A stretch of DNA of 64,000 bases from assembly GCA_030544235.1 (NCBI GenBank), contig CM060470.1, forward strand, positions 19,532,356-19,596,355, written 5' to 3'. Shown here piece by piece: positions 59,133 to 64,000 of the stretch. The first letter of the stretch is position 1. Every line of letters begins with the position of its first letter. Below the pieces are notes generated by a model that saw only the letters and a program-made list of their open reading frames with translations, made no database searches and was not told the DNA's origin. The stretch comes from Lepturacanthus savala (lineage: Eukaryota; Chordata; Actinopteri; Scombriformes; Trichiuridae). The position numbers and the translations under genes are program-made.

Positions 59133-61290
59133 TCAGTGGTTCTCAATCTTTTTGGGGTCCTGGACCCACCCAATATTTCTGATGGACCCAGAGGACCCCC
59201 CTCCCTAACAACTCTAGGGGCTGGAGGTGCAATTGATAGAAACAGAAGAAACTACATTTTAAATTGCATTATGGCATTCATGCTCTCTATTCATAACATA
59301 ACAGCATCGTTATGCAGTTTTCAGAAGTATGTAACAACACAGGATATTTATGCAGCATCTCATTAATACTATGTAACAAAAAAAGATAAGATAAATATAG
59401 GAATAAAACAGAACTTGTATTTCTTTCAGAAATATTCATGAGATGAAATAGATTTTTTATGTACTCTTCAAGAACAGAAGCAAAGTTTGAAATCTCAAAG
59501 AATATAATATATAATTAGGTAATACTCTAATAGTAAGACACTTGCACTTTTCTGCCACTCATGAGTTTCTGTAACCTGGGATGAATAGTGGCAACAGCTG
59601 CAATGATACTTCTGTCCAGTTAAAGTCTGTTCCTGTTTGGCCTTTATGTGTGTCAGAGCTGAGAAAGTGATCTCACGCATGTACTGTATGTCAATTGAAA
59701 CGGCTGCAACTGGTAGAACCTCTTAACTCCATGCAGTCCTGGTCCACACAGTACCAAACTGTACCAGTGATGTTTCTGAAAACTTCATTCTGAAGCCACT
59801 GTTTGAGACAGGTCAATGAGGGTTTCATGGAGTTTCTCGGGTGCTGTATCCATGCTACTGTGCATAAACAACCTGTGTATCCAGTCACGTCTGGTACACA
59901 TGTCCTCAATGTCTGGAAAGTAGGATTCAAACGCAGCTGTGAGTTTGGCCAGGTGCATTTTTTCAGTTTTCAAAATGTTCTGCTTTATGTTCTGCTTGAT
60001 GTCAGCTATCCAAGAGACATCTTTTTACATTGTCTCAAGCATAGGTCTGTTTTCCTCATAAATGCTCTAACTTCATCATAATCTGAAGAACAGTTTTGTC
60101 ATTACCTTGCAAGCTTGTATTCAACTCAGAGAGCCAAAAATTGGTGAGATAAACCAGGTGAGCCAACCAGGTCTGTTCTTCAAGTTCAGCAGCCAGAGGA
60201 TCCATGTTCATGATCTGAGAGGAAATCCTGCACATGTTCTCTCACTTCAAATGGTTTCTGTAGTGCTTTGTCTCTTGATAGTCGACATACATCCATATGT
60301 AGCAGCAGCCGATGATGGTTACCGTTTCCTCACATTGTTTGAGTAACAGTCTTGAATTGAGGGGTCATAACAAAGTTAATCACTTTCACAGTGTCAAACA
60401 AAGCACGATCCAGTTCTAGGCTCATGCATTTTGAAGCCAACGCCTCTCTGTGAATTATGCATTTTATGCCTTTGATGTCCACTATGCAGACCACCTCATA
60501 GACGCTGCCCCATCTGTGCATACATGTGAGCAGCACTCCCAGTCCAACTCCTGCTCCCTGAAAAAAACAGTTATGTTTTTTTTTCCAGGAAATGGTTAGC
60601 AGAAGACGATGTATCCAACTAGATCATTGACTATGTCATCTTTGAAACAACCAAACATTACCAACTGGACTTCTCTTCACATCAGTAGACTCCTCTGACT
60701 GTACCACAAAACATCCCGCTCTTTTCAGTTTGTCAGTCACCTGCTGAAAAATGTCATCAACCATCTCATCCTCCCTGCAGCATATAGCGTTGTTAGACGG
60801 TGGTACTGACCAGATTGCATCCACCATGGTTTCAGCTAGGAAAGCTGCAGCTGTTGCAATTAACTCCTCAGCGGTTGTGTATCTGTTATTAGCTTTGCCG
60901 ATAAGCAAAGCTACCTGGTAAGAAGCAATGAGGGAAGTTGCTGAAGTCTCTGAAGATTTTGTGCCCTTTGATCTCTGACAATTTTCATGTGAAAAAGTTA
61001 GCAGTCTTGCCCACTGATGATTGAAGCCTGGTGCTAAGATGCCACTGCATGTGTGCCGGTTTCATGGTATGGTTAAAAAGCACCTCTCCACATAAAAAAA
61101 CACAGAGGCCTTTTCTTTTCTGGTGGCCCAGAGTCTGCTCATCCAAAACATACTTCTTCTTGTAACTTATCATCTTCTGTGTTGGTTTTGTAACATTAGG
61201 CTTGTTCAAGATGAACATTCCAAAAAGTGTCAAAAACAGGCTGAATCTGAAGACATCTCTGGGGCCAATTTGTAGATTTCTCTTCATAAT
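59133..61290 (-). pseudogene. hAT (Charlie/ZBED5-like) transposase pseudogene, antisense
   Basis: The left end carries a hAT terminus (cagtggttctcaatcttttt, 59137). Reading on the minus strand from 61287: a 100-codon frame with a BED finger relic (CVFLCGEVLFNHTMKPAHM; the first Cys pair is widened by one residue), then 60908-60636 with LIGKANNRYTTAEELIA and VVQSEESTDVK, then 60536-60330 with CIIHREALASK and VINFVMTPQFK. At 59973-59691 the core continues (MHLAKLTAAFESYFPD). At 59680-59495 the dimerisation end reads TFSALTHIKAKQE. Gaps and frameshifts separate the pieces. The 5' terminal repeat was not found. It belongs to the same broad group as the 33030 relic but lies in the opposite orientation. 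Confidence 0.82.
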
Positions 61291-61663
61291 GCTGAATCTT
61301 GGAGAGCCTCTATGAGAGGCTATGAAACTCTATGAGACTTCTCTCCATTATCCTAAACATCTTCTTTATATACTTTTCTTGAATCCACTCCATTTCAGGA
61401 AACCTCTCACCATTTGCTCAAAACAGCTCACCTTTGAACTATAATAAAATAATCAGCTGTCTTGGGGCAATTTAAAGAAACAACAGAGACTTCTCAACCT
61501 CTAACATAGCTGTAGACCTTTCAACCTCTCTCATCATTTGTACCCATTACGTGTCCAATTCTCATTCTTTCGGGGTTTATATTCACATGGCATCTTATTT
61601 TACAAGACAGGAACAGACAATACTCTATTTTGTTTGTAGGTTATTTATCCTATCCAAATGTTG
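61291..61663. other. Unique DNA, likely hAT flank
   Basis: A small inverted repeat (gagcctctatgagaggctat) lies at about 61304. Nothing else is recognised. Confidence 0.4.
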
Positions 61664-61806
61664 AGTACTCTAAATTACCCATAGGTGTGAGTGAATGGTG
61701 TGCGCTCCATGGCAACCATCTGGGGTGTATCCCTACCTCTTGCCTGTAATGCGCTGGGATTGGCTCCATCAGACCTCTGCGACCCTAATGAGGAGTGACT
61801 GATTGA
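61664..61806 (+). mobile_element. SINE 3'-half fragment
   Basis: Blocks actctaaattacccataggt, gcaaccatctggggtgtatc and gcgctgggattggctccatc are followed by gaccctaatgaggagtgactgatt. The tRNA-like head is missing. Confidence 0.8.
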
Positions 61807-62399
61807 TTAACAAATGTTTACTATTACTCCAACAAGTAAAGTTTATTTGATTAATTTAGATTTAAGCAAATTAAGAGGTGGAAAATTCACTCATGATTCA
61901 CCTCCTGTCTCTACTAGTAGTTTGCAGAAGACAGATAACCAAGGCAGTGTTATTTAGTTAATATTTAAGAGTCTCATGCTATAAATATATATTAAATTAG
62001 CAAAACAATAAATATTACAAAAAATGGACAAAGAAACACTATTGAGGCAGTATTTAGTTAGTACTTAGTACTGTGATCAGATGTGTCAGAATGTTGAGTT
62101 TCGTTGTGTAATAGAGTGAAGTGGATGAATCAGAATAGAAAAGCAGCATCAATTCAGACATGAAGTCACATGAAGCTGCTGGTTATTTAAAGTCTTTTAA
62201 TGTTTCAAGACAAACACAAATGGTCCATTATTGGATCAATAAAAGAACTGTAAGGGATTGTTTTTGATTGATGTCTGTCGTTATGTATGACACATCACAA
62301 CAGGAAGTGGGGATGTTCAGTCCTAGTCCTGATGTTTACATGTTGTCGTGTTGTGTTGATGTGTTCCTGACTCATTTACACACTGATGAAGCGTCCTCT
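61807..62399. other. AT-rich unique DNA, no gene seen
   Basis: No recognised feature. Confidence 0.5.
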
Positions 62400-62835
62400 C
62401 CTTGGTTCTCTGTGATTCTGATTTTGTGTGATTGTATCTGATTCTGTTTGATTCTGTGTGATTCTGTGATTCTTTCTGATTCTGTCTAATTGTGTCCGAC
62501 TGTGAAATTCTTTCAGATTCTTTGGGAATTTTGTCTTCTGGTTTGTTCTGTTGATTCTACCTTCTGCCTGATCTATGCGATTGTGTCTGACTCTGATTCT
62601 GCTTAATTCTGTGTCACTTTTTCTGATTCTGTGAGGTTCTATGTGATTCCAATTCTGTGTGATTCAGTCTGATTCAGTGTGATTCTGTCTGACTTTGCCT
62701 GATTCTGTGAGATTCTTTCTGATTCTTTGGGATTTTGTCTGATTCTGTGTGATTCTGTGTAATTCTTTGTGCATCTGTATGATTCTGATTCTACCTGATT
62801 CCGTTTGATTCTGTGGGATTCTGGTTCTGGTTCCT
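62400..62835. repeat. GATTCTGTSTG-type minisatellite, about 435 bp
   Basis: Degenerate 11-bp units (gattctgtgtg, gattctgtctg, gattctttctg) with insertions of unrelated bases near 62520-62580. Confidence 0.92.
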
Positions 62836-62859
62836 GAGGCTCAGATCCTGCTGCAGGTT

Positions 62860-63200
62860 GGAAGCAGGCAGCTCGTTAACCTTGGTGGAGGTGAAGGAGC
62901 GCTGCTGTGGCTCTGATTAATAGCAGCAGTCTGCAGGAAGCAGGAGGCGGAGCCTGGGGACCCGAGGCCTCACAGGTGCGTTGCAGTAAATTCAGGTGTT
63001 GTTGTGGCGCCGGCGGCTTGGCCTACGGGGGATTCTTCAACCTTGTGAGTGTGACGGGTTTGCTGCCTCTCACATGCAGGTATTAATTTAACACGGGGGC
63101 AGCGTGTCCCCACGGCGCCGCGCTGATGTAATTACATGTTTTGTCATTATTCATATCCTGATATATGTGGAGGCACCGTGGTGCCGAGCTGTGGACGATT
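62860..63200. promoter_or_regulatory. Candidate conserved non-coding element
   Basis: GC-rich and ordered: cggcggcttggcctacgggg, caggtattaatttaacacgg, gatgtaattacatgttttgt and cattattcatatcctgatat. It stands out between a minisatellite and AT-rich DNA. Texture only. Confidence 0.42.
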
Positions 63201-63429
63201 CTTCTTCTTTGGTTTTAGAAACAATAAAATAAACTGTTCCAGGCTTTAACCTCCAGGGCCTCGAGGGGAAAGCTTCATGGTGTTTAGAGCTAAAATAGGT
63301 TCAGGATCAATCAATGGCAGGAAATTATCATTTTAGTCTTAAACTGAAGCTTCTCCCATGTTCACTCAGAAGAATCCAGTTACAGATCAATATATTTGCC
63401 TGTGTCACATTATCAGTGCAGTATCATAA

Positions 63430-63560
63430 CTAAGAACATTTACTCGAGTACTGTACTTGATAAAGTACCTTAAGAATTTCAATATTTTACTCAATACTCG
63501 CTATATTTATCCAAAGGCTGCAGTTACTGTAAAATGAAGATATTTTAATATTAGAACTTT
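63430..63560. repeat. Fragment of the fish tactcaagtac dispersed repeat
   Basis: catttactcgagtactgtac, cttgataaagtacc and ttttactcaatactcgctat form a known fish repeat phrase. Confidence 0.5.
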
Positions 63561-64000
63561 TTGAATTGTCGTTCTTTTCTTTTTTAAACGCGTTATGTGT
63601 AAAAGCTGCTATATAAAGTGTGATACATGTGATACACAAATATAATATAATATAAAATAACATAATATAATATGATGCAGTACTTTAGAAATGGAGATAA
63701 AAAAAATTTAAAAAAATTAGATAAAAAAAACAAGATATATGTAAAAAAATATGCATATAAAAATAAGAGATAAAAAGGTAATATTACTATTACTGAGATG
63801 CAATTATTAAATATGAAATAAAAACAAAATTATAATAAAAAGTTAAAAATATTAGATAAAATATAATTTTTTTAAGAAATTAAATCTATCAAAATCAAGA
63901 AAAACACTTTAAATAAGCAATGATCTGTCAATGGAATCAAATAATTCAATATATTGTTTTTATTATTGGGTCAAAGATAATATAGCTTCAGTTATTTATT
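63561..64000. other. Very AT-rich DNA, no gene seen
   Basis: Runs of A and short TAATA repeats (63640-63680). Nothing else is recognised. Confidence 0.5.

Overview
This 64-kb window looks like nuclear DNA of a ray-finned (teleost) fish. The evidence is seven or more copies of a tRNA-derived SINE with a GACT tail, a Tc1-like transposon with 37-residue catalytic spacing, several hAT relics, fragments of CR1/L2-type LINEs, small inverted-repeat transposons (MITEs), and very long CA and TA microsatellites. Overall composition is AT-rich. I found no intact protein-coding gene, rRNA or functional tRNA. Every open frame that can be recognised is a decayed transposon protein, and most other long frames are translations of microsatellites. 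The window therefore reads as intergenic DNA or the inside of a large intron.

Layout. 0-6.2 kb: two SINEs, a 1.36-kb GATCAGTG satellite, a (CA)n tract preceded by a doubtful 66-bp exon candidate, a conserved-looking AT-rich block, a hAT end plus MITE, and an antisense SINE. 6.2-16 kb: unique DNA, a pogo-like deletion derivative at 8.3-9.1 kb, SINE fragments, a pair of related 230-bp repeats that both run into TA microsatellites, and a 166-bp palindrome. 16-24 kb: a Penelope-like inverted-repeat unit with a hammerhead-like core, a broken Tc1 transposase, and a hAT remnant with a BED finger. 24-32 kb: antisense SINE, a strong conserved-element candidate at 25.2-25.8 kb, a 36-bp minisatellite, a LINE tail nested in a DNA transposon, and a full MITE. 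32-41 kb: a sense hAT pseudogene, a CA tract followed by an 11-bp-type minisatellite, and a duplicated dispersed repeat. 41-54 kb: mostly unique DNA, a full SINE, minisatellites, and an antisense hAT pseudogene split by a SINE. 54-64 kb: the best conserved-element candidate (54.6-55.1 kb), an antisense LINE with esterase and endonuclease relics, a third hAT pseudogene, a GATTCTG minisatellite, another conserved-looking block and AT-rich sequence.

The elements do not work together as a pathway. They record successive waves of transposition (old hAT, LINE and Tc1 copies, later MITEs, youngest SINEs) around islands of unique sequence that look like possible cis-regulatory elements. No new multi-gene system is visible. 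The most unusual items are a SINE whose 5' end carries a 19-bp snap-back inside its target duplication, the hammerhead-like motif between 38-bp inverted repeats, and the paired repeats ending in TA tracts. All family names come from motif recognition by eye. No alignment or database search was run.
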